Shown: positions 1-12,100 of the stretch, in pieces | Layout: every line of letters begins with the position of its first letter | Position numbering within the stretch: position 1 is the stretch's first letter | NCBI RefSeq assembly: GCF_029873635.1 | Contig: NC_080420.1 | Span: 122,706,719 to 122,770,718 of the forward strand | DNA: 64,000 nucleotides | Source: Malania oleifera | Taxonomy: Eukaryota; Streptophyta; Magnoliopsida; Santalales; Ximeniaceae | Reading direction: 5' to 3' | The notes under the pieces: generated by a model | Told to the model about the DNA's origin: nothing | The model's database searches: none | What the model saw: the letters and a program-made list of their open reading frames with translations, nothing else | Position numbers and translations under genes: made by a program

Positions 1-760
1 TTTTCTGAGTGTTATTAAAGTATGATTTTATTATTTAAATGTGTGGTTTGAGATTATTTCAAATTATTATATAAATTAAACTTGTTGAGATATTGTTGAG
101 AGTAATGTGAAATATGTTTATGAATATCGTACCATGGTATTGTGAAGTTGCATATCTGGGGAATATGTTTTGTGGTATCTAGGCAAAGGGGGACGCGATC
201 TTGATTATGGGACCCTGATTCTTGGAGTAGTCTAAGGGCTTGCTAAATTGGGGTAGGGAGTAGAAGGTGCCTTAATGTCAGTGAGTGCCTGGATATGCAC
301 CAGATGTGGTCACCGAAGGATATAACGCTTCATTATGTAAACATGAACCACAGTATAAAAAGTTATTTATATGATACAAGTATTGTATGTTATTTATATG
401 TGATGCACGAAAACTCTTTTGTCACACACTGATAATAATTTATTCTATCCTTACTTAAAGGTGTCTCACCCCCATCATTATGAAATAATTTTCAGATATC
501 ATGAGGAGTATGACAGTAATTAGAGTGCGCAGTGGAAGCGTGGGTGGGATTGAATGTCTAGTTTAGAATTGTTAAGTATTTTATTTATGTTTTTTATGAT
601 TTTAGAATCTTATTGTTGTATTGGGATTTTTATTGTAATAAAGGTTAATTTTTAGTGCTTTGGTAATTGTTATGGAGATCTTCCATTGTTTTGTTATATG
701 CTATCAAAGATTTATTTTAAATAACACTTCGGACCACAGTTTCGGGTTCTGAGTGTTACA
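1..760 (+). mobile_element. Ty3/gypsy-type LTR (fossil), right end
   Basis: The stretch ends in a TGTTACA-type LTR terminus at about 760. It is followed at once by a primer-binding-site-like sequence (TGGTATCAGAAC at about 764). A run near 460-500 (GTCTCACCCCCATC then TTTTCAGATATC) is typical of plant chromovirus LTRs by established knowledge. No coding domain is visible, and the left end lies outside the window. It is an old, non-coding fossil; family placement is inferred from LTR style only. Confidence 0.5.
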
Positions 761-1072
761 TTGTGGTATCAGAACTTAGGATACAGGTAACACCTTGACC
801 CTCTACATGGGCCCAGAACGCTACTAATCCATTCATTTACATGATAATATACATTCTAATATTATGTACGCAGCAGAAAATATAAATATAATCTTCACAA
901 ATATAATACTAAAGTTTACTATTTCTATCTATAATCCAAAATAACTATTCATAACTTGTATTTTCATATATACACATATCTCAAAAAACATTCAGTATTC
1001 ACAAACACCAGTATATTTCACAACCATGCATATCTCAGAAGACTTAAAACATAAAACATAAAACATAACTTC

Positions 1073-3279
1073 TGTTGGAATTGGTGTGATCCCAAGAGGG
1101 GGGGTGAATTGGGTTTTAAAAACTTTTGACTAATTTAAACAATTCGCTGATTCACCACAGTATCATATCCCAATCAACATATATACGTGTATGTAAAGTG
1201 AGTTTAACAATAAAAGCAAACATACACATATGCAGTATCTTATTTAAATCAAATGTGTGCATGAGAATAATTTCGACATTAAATAAACATTCATACACAT
1301 GCTGAAATTAAAGTGCAGGAATTTAAATAAGATAGAAAGAGCGACACCAGATTTGTTATCGAGGTTCGGCCAAACCAGCCTACATTCCCGCCTTGGGCTT
1401 ACCCCCAAGGATTCCACTATACCTACTCACTTAACCGGGCGGAGTAAAAGCCTTTTACATCCTCTCCTTACGGGACGAGAAAAACCCCAGTTCAATTACT
1501 AGGCTGAGCCAAACTAGTCTCACTTGCGGGGCTAAGACTCCCAAGTTCAATTCCGAGCTAAACCAAACCGGTCTCACTTGCGAGGCTAAGACTCCCCAAT
1601 TCAATTAATGGGCTAAACCGAACCGTTACATGAAAATCATTTTATACATAAAATATGCTTCTAAACTAAGCGGGGATGTACAACATTAAAATCTAATATG
1701 CATTCTCATATGATTTTGAAATGGAGCTCATGTAGAGTATGAGTTTTCTCTCAAAATATTTTTTAAGTAAAACTTGAGAGTTTGGAAAATGATTTTCTTT
1801 TCTAAAATGATTGACCTTTATAAAATAAAAGGAGAAGCCTCTCAAGCAAGTATATATTAAATTGATATATGCTCAAGGTTCCTTCTTATATAACCCAAAG
1901 AAATTCTCCAACAAATGTATTTCAAGATAAGAGTAGGAGAATATTAGGGTTTTCTTCAAAATGATTTACCTTAGTTAAATTAATCCCAAGAAGACATTCA
2001 AACAAAATATATGAACAAGAATATTAGTCCAAGCCTTCAAGGCATTATTCACAATAAATTTGTCCAAAAAATATTTTTCCAAATAAAAGAATATGGGAGA
2101 AATTTAATCTTTGAAAACATGAAAAATAGAAAGACCTTCAAGCAATATACATATAGAGAATGTTATATGCTCAAGCCTCTTCAAAAATAACTCCAAAAAT
2201 ATTTTCCCCAAAAATGGTTTTCAAAAGAAGAGAATATGAGACATTTTAATCTTCGAAAATATATCACAAATGAAAAAACAAGGCCATCAAGCAATATATA
2301 TGTACATGACATATGCTAAAGCCTCTTCACATAAAAAAACTTAAAAGTATTTTCTCCCAAAATGATTTTCAAATAAAAGAAGAGTAGGATAAAAATGAGA
2401 ATTTAAAGAACAAATGGGGCATAGAAGTGTGGGAGAATCAAAGAATGATAAACTAAATTAACAAAGAGATTCTCCAACAATTTTCAAGTGTTTTGGGATT
2501 GTATTTATAGGCAAAAACCCATTGTGACCGTTATATAACCGTTGGGACCTTAAAATATATTTTTATTTTGAAAACTAGCCATTTTTTGGTAGTTGGGATA
2601 CTTTCCCGAGAAGGTCGGTCAACCAGGCTCAAGGTACGGTCTACCGAGGCTTGAAATCCACAAGTTTCGGTCGACCGTAGTGAAGGTTCGGTCGACCAGC
2701 CTCGACTTTTCTACACGGACATTGTTAAGTTTTTTGGCCATAACTTTTTCTATACAACTCTAAATTGGATTTTATTGATATCAATAGAAAGGTAAGAGAA
2801 AATTACACAACTTTCATGTTGAACACATTTAAGATAATGAGTTTTGGTTTGAGAAAAATGCCCATTAATGAGATGGAAGAAACATGAAGGGATTTTTTCT
2901 CTTATAGACACGTTTCAGTGTTTTGGCCATAAATTTTTTTGTGTGACTCCAATTTGAACGTTCTTAGTATCAAACTCAAGCTATGGGAAAATGCCACAAT
3001 TTTCATGTTGAACATGGTTTGAGATGAGATCTAATTGAGTGGGAAAATTGCTCATTTCTAACATTCGGTCGACTAGCCGGTTGACCGACCCCTTTGAAAA
3101 ATTTAGTTTTTGCCTTCTTTTAACTTTAAAATCATTTAAAAATCTTTGTATAAGTTAGACATTTTATGAAAAGAGTTTTTCATGTTATTTGGAGGTCCTA
3201 TGGTCAATCTAAGGTCAGGTAGAGCTTCAATTTTAAATCATGTAAGATGCATGCACATTCAACCCTAATTATTATTACA
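1073..3279 (-). mobile_element. Large LTR-like repeat (possible solo LTR) inside copy 1
   Basis: On the plus strand it runs from TGTTGGAATTGG to ATTATTACA, so the reverse strand begins TGTAATAATAATTAGGG and ends CCAATTCCAACA, with TG...CA ends. It holds a pair of imperfect repeats near 1500-1600 (CTCACTTGCG then GGCTAAGACTC). At 2610-3090 it has several variants of CGGTCGACCG. No coding domain is visible. I could not see a convincing target duplication, so the ends are provisional. Confidence 0.45.
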
Positions 3280-4347
3280 ACCCAGAAAATAAATAAAGTC
3301 TTTGTGTCTTTTGCTCCTCAATGCTCCATGGAATATGTCCATTGGTGTTTTTTCTCAGTGCTCTTTACGACTTCCATTTTGCAATCATCACTTGTGCTAA
3401 CAGAAATATAAACCTGTTCACACTCAGTTACACAAGTGGGATATTGTGGTTTGTCATTATCAAAACAGGGATCGGACTCAAAAAGTCAACAACTTCCATA
3501 CAACCCAAAATATCAGCTAAGTATATACTATTTCTTTTCTATATCCCAAAAATGCTACAAACACCTTGAGCTCTCTAAGCTCGATCTGGTGGAGGACCTG
3601 AAAAAGATAAGTTCATATTCGGGCGAGACACATCTCAGTAAGGGAAGAAACAATATATTAAAATAGTGTGTGGCCAACATGAGGGTTGTATATAACATAT
3701 TATTCATCATTTGCAAATCATTAACATAATTTCTGAAATCATTTTCTAATTCTATTCAAACACATGTAAGGTATTTTACCCATGAGATTACCTAAGGATA
3801 GGGGTGATTACCCGCCCAAACAAATAGCACCCCTCTGCTATGATATATTAGGCAACCCAAAGGTCACAGTTAAAGCATATTAGGGCACTCACCTTACTCA
3901 GTAAGCCCTCAAGTGATAGATTAATCTCGTACTCACACAGTTCATACAAAAGTTTACTGGTGCAGGCTCCCAAGAATAAAGAAATCTACCCCCGTCCATA
4001 CAAGTAGTTTCCTTCTACCTTAGCACGTTATGCAGTCTACTGCTATACCCGATTCAACCAGGGCACTCGCCTTTCTTAGCAAGCCCTCATGCGAAGAGTT
4101 TGTCTCGCCCAAACGTAACATGTTCTACTAGCATAAATCCTGATAATACCATAATACGTTATCATGTCTGTCATTATTCTATAATTCACATCTGTTTATG
4201 TTCTCAGCTTTGTCATTTCGTAGCGTTTCACTTTACGTGACTCTTTTCCATTTTACATTGATCACATTTCACATTTCACATTTCATTTCCATTTCATTCA
4301 TTTCCATTTCCATTTCATTTCATAACATACCTAGCATTTTTCAGCTG

Positions 4348-4485
4348 TTTTACCCAATATCTTTCAGTTATTTTACCCAACATCTTTCAAATGTTTTACC
4401 CAACATTTCTCAGCTTTTTTACCCAACATCTTTCAGCTGTTTTACCCAATATTTTTCAGCTGTTTTACCCATCATCTTTCAGTTG
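4348..4485. repeat. 23-bp minisatellite, six units
   Basis: Six consecutive units of exactly 23 bases start at 4348, 4371, 4394, 4417, 4440 and 4463. Each begins TTTTACCCA and ends near TTTCAGCTG. A partial seventh starts at 4486, and a CATTTC-rich tract lies just upstream. The array sits inside the gypsy-like LTR repeat. The open reading frame that crosses it is a by-product of the repeat, not a gene. Confidence 0.85.
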
Positions 4486-5085
4486 TTTTACATGGTTGCA
4501 TTAACACTCACATACAACATATTTCATATAACATTTTCATACTCAATTCATTTCCTGTATATCCTGCATCTCACACATATAACATATTTCCACACAAAAT
4601 TCCTATTTACTCATGCCTCACTATTTAGCAGTAAACTTCATATATATTTCCTATAAAATAAGCCAACCTACATTTAACATTTATATGCTGAAAATATACC
4701 TTTCACTTCTTACATAATTATCTTGAAAATATCTTTCACTTTCATCGATTCAATTTCACATATACGTATCTAATAAAAAAACCTTAAGCTCAGAAAGTAT
4801 AATTTAAATGGTTGGCATCTTAAACTCATACAAAAAACATATATACATATATTCATAACATATTTCATTTTCCAATTAACTCACAAAAATCTGATTTAAT
4901 ATATATTCTCCTTTACCTGATTTCTTGAATTACGACAACAGGGATCCCAAAAAGAACCTGTGGCACTCACCCGAACCCTGAAATAAAAATCGTAGTTCTA
5001 TTAAATCAATCCTAACTAAAATACTATTTTAATATTTCATAAGCTCATAAATTCCAAATAAATATTTATACCCTCAAATATAACC

Positions 5086-5789
5086 TGTAACAACCCCGAC
5101 CCGCCACGTGGGCCCAGAGTGTTACTTCAGTGACATCTGTGTATCTAATACCTTGTTCATCATATATAAAATACATATATGCAGTAGAAATAAAATATAA
5201 AATCCTCAAATTACATTACCATAGTTCTAACAATCTTTATACACAAATATATCCATTTTTACATAATTACATTCTATAAAACTAAACAAAAATAAAATCT
5301 ATATCTACATACTACCTACATAAAATTTACACCACTAGCTCGGCTCCTCTAGCCTGCTAGACCCGATCTCTAGGATTCCCTAAAAAGACAGTTTGTAAAG
5401 TAGGGGTGAAGCACAGCTCAGTAAAGGAAAGACTAAGTTAATGTCAGTGTATGACCAACATGCATTTAGTGTACAGAAAAATAGCCAATTCACTAAGTAG
5501 ATAAACACATTTATGAAATCATTATTATTTTACACTCACGCACACAATTAGTCGAGGATATGGAAGATTACCTGACAATACAAGTAGCTTCCCTTTGTAC
5601 TAATACCATTACTGCTATTATGACACTCGCATTTCTCAGCAAGCCCTCGAAATTATCTTATTAATTATTTGTATTCACATAAATTAACAGATATGTATAT
5701 AAGACACTCTTTGTAACAAACGCGCCATTTTACTTCCCTTATGGCACGGGTTGTACGGCCCGAAGGCTGGACTAAGCCTGGGTGATTAG
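5086..5789 (-). mobile_element. Ty3/gypsy-like LTR repeat, copy 2 (partial)
   Basis: Starts TGTAACAACCCCGACC, the usual reverse-strand end of a plant gypsy LTR, and shares several blocks with the copy at 785-5085. The right limit is approximate: copia gag-like sequence begins around 5790. No coding domain is visible. Old fossil. Confidence 0.5.
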
Positions 5790-6743
5790 CCCAAACAAAG
5801 TAAAAAAAAAATAACATCACTATCACAGTTGTATCGTTTTGCCAAAAAATCCCAAGCAAGTTTGGCATTCCGAAACTTAGGAAGTAGACTCTGAATGAAA
5901 AGAATTGATGTATTAATAAACCAAGAAAGGATCTTAGAGTGAGTACTTTCCCATTCATAAAGAGCCTCATCAAACTCCTATGTGGATTGCTTATCAGTTT
6001 TTGTGAGTTTTTATTTTGTTCCAATGACAAAACGTCATAATCTCTGACCAATTAAAAAAAACTAACATTTGTTGGGCCCAAGCATTGTAGTTTGAGCCAT
6101 TCAAAACTATCTCTATAGGGCGAGCAGCATCATTTAAAGAAGCCATAACATAAAAAAAAAATGATAATAATGATTGATTAAGAGAAAAAGGAGGGCGTTG
6201 ATGGAATGAGCACGAAAAACTAGTCAAAGAAGACCAACTTCGTCGAAGCTCTGCCGGAAGTGGCAATGGACGATGGCTAGAAAATTGCTAGAAGGTTGCT
6301 GGAGATGACGGCGAGCGGTGGCGGATGCAGCGATGTCTAGCCACTGGTGACTGGGCTTGTGAGGCATGCGACGTCGAATCGGGATGATTTTTGCACCAAG
6401 TGAAAAACTTTGGAGCAACGAAATAGATTTATGGTATTGGAATACCAGTGGTGAGAGAGTGGCGGAGCCAAAAGAAAGACACCAACTAGCGGTCAAGAAC
6501 CAAACTTGACTCTAATACCATGTTAAAACTAAGAGAAGAAAGAAAGAGTTGTAAATGACTTATGTATTCTTTGTATGTATAAAGCAGTACAAGAGCCATC
6601 CTCTTATAGGTGAAGATGGCAAGCTCACAAAGGTAAACCATTAATGATATTAATACTAATTACACAAATTATGCTCTAATTACACAAATCATGGAAATTG
6701 ACCAAATCATGGAGATTGGACAATCAACTTAATTAGGGAGATA

Positions 6744-9700
6744 TGTTGAAATTGGAGAAAGAATAATTTTTTTACTATTGATTCACACTCAATACAAGGA
6801 TTTCAAGAGTATATATACATAAGAAAAATGGAAAAAAAGGAAAGTAAATAATTTGCTAAAATGGAAAGTATATATATCATTAATACTCCCCCTCAAGTTG
6901 GAGCATGGAGATCCGTAATGCCCAACTTGTGTGATAAGTTTTGAAAATGTTCACGACCCAAAGCTTTAGTGAAGATATCGGCAAGCTGACTGTGGGTAGG
7001 AATATGCTTAATGAAGAAGAGTCCAGCCCGTAACTTTTCACGAACAATATGACAATCGATTTCTATATGTTTGGTACGTTCGTGAAAAGCAGGATTCTGG
7101 GCAATGTGAAGAGCCACTTGATTGTCACAATATAAGAGCATAGGCTGAGAATGCGGTACGCCAAGATCATGTAAAAGAGTTTTGAGCCATGTAAGTTCAC
7201 AGGTAGTAAAAGCAAGTGCCCAGTACTCAGCTTCGGCGGAGGAGCAAGAGACGGTAGTTTGTTTCTTAGTGCACTAGGAAATGGGACTAGTGCCAAATTG
7301 AATGAAAAAAACCAGTGGTGGAGCGGCGAGTAAGGGGACAACAAGCCCAATCCGAATCAGAATAAGCCGAGACTTGAAGAGTGTTGGTAGTAGGAAAAAA
7401 TAAGCCTTGACCTGGAGAAGCCTTAATGTATTGAAGAACACGTACAGCAACATCATAATGTGGTTGTCTGGGCTGGTGCATAAATTGACTGAGAATGTTG
7501 ACTGGAAAGACAAGGTTGGGATGAGTGATGGTGAGATATATCAAACGTCCAACAAGGCGCCGAAACGAGTTTGGATCGGAGAGGAGAGTACCATCAGTAT
7601 TATTGAGCTTCAGATTTTGTTCCATGGGAAAGTGGGCAGGACGAGCACCTAGATGACCGCTATCAGTGAGGATGTCAAAAGCATATTTGCGTTGATTGAG
7701 AAAAATGCCAGTGGGAGAGCGAGCAACTACGAGGTCAAGGAAATATTTCAATTTTCCAAGATCCTTGAGTTTGAATTTCTGAGCGAGCATGACTTTGAAA
7801 GTGCTAATAGCGGAGAGATCATTGCCTGCCATGAGAATGTCATCAACATAAACAAGTATAAGAAGAAAAGACTGACCCCGAGAGCGGGTGAAAAGAGAGT
7901 GATTGGCCTGAGATTGGGTGAAACCTGCAGCAAGTAAAACAGAAGATAATTTAGAGAACCAATTGTGAGAAGCTTGCTTGAGGCCATAAAGGGATTTCTG
8001 AAGACGACCAACACGAGTCTCCCCCTGTTTGCAATAACCTGGGTGAGGGATCATATAAACCTCCTCATCGAGGTCACCATGGAGAAAAGCGTTGTTGACG
8101 TCCAATTGAAGGAGATGCCAATTCCGAGTGGGCGCCACTGCAAGAGCACACCTGACAGTAACGAGTTCAGCAACATGAGCAAAAGTATCATGATAATCCA
8201 AACCTTCTACCTGAGTGTAGCCCTTGGCCACCAAACGAGCTTTGTGTCGCTCTATGGATCCATCGGCCCGGAGTTTTGTTTTGAACACTCATTTACAGCC
8301 AATTGGTTTTTTTCCAGGGGGAAGGGGTTGAAGAACCCATGTATTGGTTTCTAAGGCTTGGATTTCAAACGTCATGGCATCACGCCAATGGGAGTGTAGC
8401 ATAGCCTGAGAATATGAGGTGGGTTCTGGATTTTGGGACATAACAGAAAGAAAAGCCAAATGTGGTGTAGAGAAACGATGGTAAGATAAAAAAGAGGAGA
8501 GACAATGAACCGTATCTGATGGACATCTTGAAACCTGTGAAGTCGTGGAGGACTTTGGTAAAGTAGGGCATATATAATCAGCTAAGTGAGAGGAATGTGT
8601 GACAACTCGTTTGGGCCATGAAGAGGGAGGTAGAGGGGGTGGTGGGGGGGGGGTGGAGGGTGGTGGGAAGTGTCAGGGAGGGGACCAAGGGAGAAGGAGA
8701 GAGAGAGGAGGGGCTAGGGTTAGGTGTGGGTGGTGGAGAAGGTAAAGTGTAGGAAGGATGTATATTAGGAATAGGAAGAGGAAGGACTGGAGAAGATGTG
8801 GGAGTTGGAGAGACGAGATGATAGGGAAAAACATTTTCTTCAAAAGTGACATCACAGGAGATGAATTTTTTTTTTTTTTCAAGATCGTAGACACGATAAG
8901 CCTTATGATGAGTAGAATAACCTAAGAAAATACATCGAAAAGCACGAGGAGAAAATTTATCGCGATGTTGGCAAGTAGTTTAGGCATAGCACATGCACCC
9001 AAACACTCACAAGTGTGTACACAAAGGGGGTTTCTGAAAAAGAAGTTCATAAGGGGACTTATGATTGAGGTTAGGTGAAGGGGTACGATTAATTAAATAG
9101 GTGGCTGTCAGAATGCATTCGCCCCAAAAAGAAACGGGAAGATTGGCTTGAAAACGTAAACTCTGAGCCACATTAAGAAGATGACGATGTTTACGCTCGG
9201 CAACACCATTTTGTTGTGGTGTATTCACATATGTGCGCTCGTGAAAAATGCCTTGATCATGGAAAAAGGTTTGAAGCGGGGTTGATAGAAATTCTCGACC
9301 ATTATCAGTGCGTACATGCTTAACAGTGCAATTGAAATGATTTTTGACCATGGCGCAAAAATTTTTAAGACAAGTAAAAGTATCAGATTTCATGTGCATA
9401 AGATAGACCCATGTAGCACGTGAGTAGTCATCCACAATTGTTAAAAAATAATGTGCACCAGAGAGTGAAACTGTAGGATAACCCCATATATCACAATAAA
9501 TCTGATTAAAACAAAATATGCTCTTCTGTGTATTCAAGGAAAAAGGTAAACGTGTGTGCTTTACTCTAGCACAAACATCACAAGGAAAATGAGGAGAAGA
9601 AGTATTTAAGGGTTTCGGCATACATGAAATGGAAGGGTGACCGAGACGTTGGTGCCAAAGAGTGGTGTCAGAAACACGTTGAGAGTGGAAAACTGAGGCG

Positions 9701-11342
9701 GAGGGGGGTTTACAGTGGTAAAGCCTATCACGTACTTCACACATTCCAATCAGTCTCCTTGTTGATAAGTCCTGAAAGACACAAAAGGTGGGAAAAAATA
9801 TAGTAACACAATTGAGATCAGTGGTAAGTTTGCTGATGGATACTAAGTTAAATTTAAATGAAGGCACATAAAGAACATTAGAAAGAGAGAAATTAGGAGA
9901 AAATCGCATAGTGCTCATATGAGTTACAGGAACAATGTCACCATTTAGAAGCTTAATGGGGCATGGTTGATTAAGAAGCTAAATATTATCAAGAGAAGAC
10001 AAATTGGAAGTCATGTGATCGGAGGCACCTGAATCAACAATCCATTCAGTGTTAGAGAAGCAGAATGACAAGATGCGAGGTTACCAGCAAAATTGGTAGA
10101 GTTGGTGTTCAAGGGCGATAAAGGATCCAAGAGTCGACGACATTGTTCGTTGGTGAGACCAGAGATAACAATCTCAAAAGAGATTGAAGAACCAATGAGA
10201 GTAGGTGTCGTTGAAAAAACAGATGCTTCCATGATGTCAGATCAGTTCAGTTCAGAGGAATCAAACCATTGAATTGGGTCAAATCCGAGTTTTGCAATGA
10301 CCAAAAATATAAACCTACAATTTAATAATCTTCGAGCGTAGAGAAGCCGAAGGTGCCGTCGGAGTGTTGAGACCACGAAGGCAAGCCGAAACCGGAGATG
10401 GTCAATCAAAACAAAAAAACTGCCGAAGAAGATGGGCTATTGTAGTGAGTATTCTGCTGTGTGCGGGTCTGGGGGCTGCTGGTATGCTGCTGATTGTGGT
10501 GGTCTGCTGCGTGCGGTTACGCCGGAGCTGTGCTGGTATGCTGTGTACTCGGCGAGTCTTCAATGACTCTATTCGGGTAGCTGTAGCCGGAGCCGGGAAT
10601 AAAAAAAACAGAGAAGCTGGGACTGCAAGTCGGCCGGGAAAGAAATCAGAGAGAGAAGGGAGCAAAGCCGGAGAAGCTGAGGGAACGCCGGAGTGAGCGA
10701 GAGAGCACGCCGAGAGAATTCCGGGCTGACTGTGAGGGTCGGGGAGGAACCAGCCGGACACAACAAACAAGATGAGAGCCTGAGAGAGGCAGTCTGCCAA
10801 TGACAAGTGACGAGGACGAATCGGCGACGACGAGAGAAGAAGAGAAAGACCGCCGGAGCTGCTGCAGAAGACACACCAGCCGAGAAGAGAAAGCCGGAGA
10901 GGTTGAGCGTACGCCGAGCGAAAAGGGTCTGGCCGGAGAAGACAACCGGACTGAAACAACTCCGAGAGATGCTGAAAAAAGAAAAAAAAAAAAAAAAGGG
11001 AGTCGAGAGACAGAGACTCAGCGTGGCGTGACTGGCGTCGGCAACTTGCAGATTCGCAGTGCAGAGGGGCAGTGAAGAATCTGAGAGACTTAACTGATAC
11101 AAGCTCCCGGAGATGGAGAAGAGAAACCGGATGGGCGTGCGGCGGCGAAGAAAGAACGAAGGAGAAAAGAAAATTAGGTTTAAGATAGATGCTCTGATAC
11201 CATGTTGAAATTGGAGAAAGAATAATTTTTTTATTATTGATTCACACCCAATACAAGGAAGAAGAGTATATACATATAAGAGAAATGGTAAAAAAGAAAA
11301 GTAAATAATTTGCTAAAATGGAAAGTATATATATCATTAATA
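6744..11342 (-). mobile_element. Ty1/copia element A with very short LTRs, nested in B
   Basis: Matching 140-142 bp repeats lie at 6744-6885 and 11203-11342. The primer site TGGTATCAGAGC adjoins the right-hand one and a GAGGGGGAG purine tract adjoins the left-hand one, as expected for a minus-strand copia element. Flanks AGATA and AGAAA may be a diverged target duplication. In order from the 5-prime side are a GA-rich leader of about 0.9 kb, a short gag-like tail (10011-10232), GAG-pre-integrase and integrase (9007-9918), reverse transcriptase (7287-8288, with YVDDIL) and RNase H (6893-7141). The two LTRs differ at roughly ten positions, so it is moderately old. It is broken, with several interruptions. 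The Ale/Retrofit-like placement is a guess from the pol sequence. Confidence 0.85.
10240..11170. other. GA-rich tract forming the leader side of element A
   Basis: About 0.9 kb of unusually G- and A-rich plus-strand sequence (GCCGGAG, GAGAGAA and CCGGAGAAG words repeated loosely), far richer in GC than its surroundings. Long frames are open on both strands, as biased composition allows, but none resembles a known protein. It sits where a copia element normally has its leader and gag. It may be element-specific leader or captured DNA. Confidence 0.5.
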
Positions 11343-11353
11343 AGAAATGCTAA

Positions 11354-12100
11354 CACTAACAATAATGTGATCCTTAACTCAATTCAAAATAAGCAAACAA
11401 AACTATCTCCAAGGAGACAAAATTGTTCCCTCAAATCGTAAGAACACAGTAAATTTATGATCATTGTAGCACACAAAATTAAAAATATCAAAATAATTAA
11501 TTAAGACTAATTAGATTTAGTGGCACTAATGTGAACCCCTAACTCAATTCATAATAAGCAAACCAAATAAAATTGTACAAACAAAACTCTCACTCAAATA
11601 AAATTGTCTCCTCTAATTAGATTTGCTAATAATAATGTGATCTTTTAATTTAAAATCATGCATGATAGTGTTGTAAATACAATATAAGCAAGTAAAATTG
11701 TCTTTAAGGAGACATCTCGATTTAAAATCATGCATAAACAAAATTGTGTCTAAGGAGACATCTTGATGATTAAAATTTAAAATTTTGACATAAGAAGTTT
11801 CAAGTTTAATTTTTGACTTATGTAAAAAAACAAAAAAAGTGATACGGGAGATGAGTTATGTTTCATTATAGTGCTTAAAACTAGTGTAGATATTCAATTA
11901 AATAAAAAAAAAAAAGATAAAATGAAAACAAAAATGCAAAGAAGATTTTTGAAACGTAGGTTTAAATTTTCAAATTGAACTGAACGAGTCAAACGAACGA
12001 GCTGATGGAGAGGCTGCCGAGTGACTCAACACACCCTATCCGTTAGTATTCTGAGCTCGTCGCAGATGCTTAGCTACTCTTGAGTTGCAGGCACTCTCAC
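11354..12100. other. AT-rich upstream region of the PPD2-like gene
   Basis: No coding sequence recognised. Loose repeats of AATAAGCAAAC (about 11390, 11560) and AAGGAGACA (about 11410, 11710, 11750) give it a degenerate repetitive look. The last 100 bases before the start codon are more GC-rich and probably hold the 5-prime untranslated region of the downstream gene. I cannot point to a specific TATA box with confidence. Confidence 0.4.

Larger units (their letters stand above)
785..5085 (-). mobile_element. Ty3/gypsy-like LTR repeat, copy 1, split by another insertion
   Basis: The left end (GTAACACC then GGGCCCAGAACG) matches the left end of the neighbouring copy at 5086 (TGTAACAACCCC then GGGCCCAGAGTG). 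Further matches include the CTCAGTAAG block (about 3630 and 5410) and the AGCAAGCCCTC block (about 4080 and 5637). Both copies therefore belong to one LTR family lying in reverse orientation. About 2.2 kb of a different repeat interrupts this copy at 1073-3279. No protein domain is recognisable. Old fossil. Confidence 0.5.
5790..11353 (-). mobile_element. Ty1/copia remnant B: 5-prime LTR, leader and gag start, split by element A
   Basis: Reverse-strand reading gives a copia gag N-terminus near 6000-6160 (core IEIVLNGSNYNAWAQQM), continuing in pieces to about 5790. Upstream lie a leader, a primer site TGGTATTAGAGTC (6508-6520) and an LTR starting at 6521. That LTR is interrupted at 6743 by element A. 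It appears to finish just beyond A at about 11353, where reverse-strand TGTTAGCATTTCT would be its first bases. Pol and the second LTR are not seen. It is broken and older than A. Confidence 0.6.

Noticed and set aside
1299-1502. 67-residue frame with RFGQTSLHSRLGLTPK
   Set aside because: It lies inside a large LTR-like repeat whose GTTCGGCCAAACC region is a common non-coding LTR motif.
4198-4656. 152-residue open frame rich in F, S and I
   Set aside because: It simply reads through the CATTTC tract and the 23-bp minisatellite.
5720-5790. tRNA gene
   Set aside because: The palindromic CCCTTATGGCACGGG and GTACGGCCCG words do not form a cloverleaf; it is LTR sequence.
10364-11102. Several overlapping long frames on both strands
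   Set aside because: All arise from the GA-rich tract in element A, overlap one another on opposite strands and resemble no protein.
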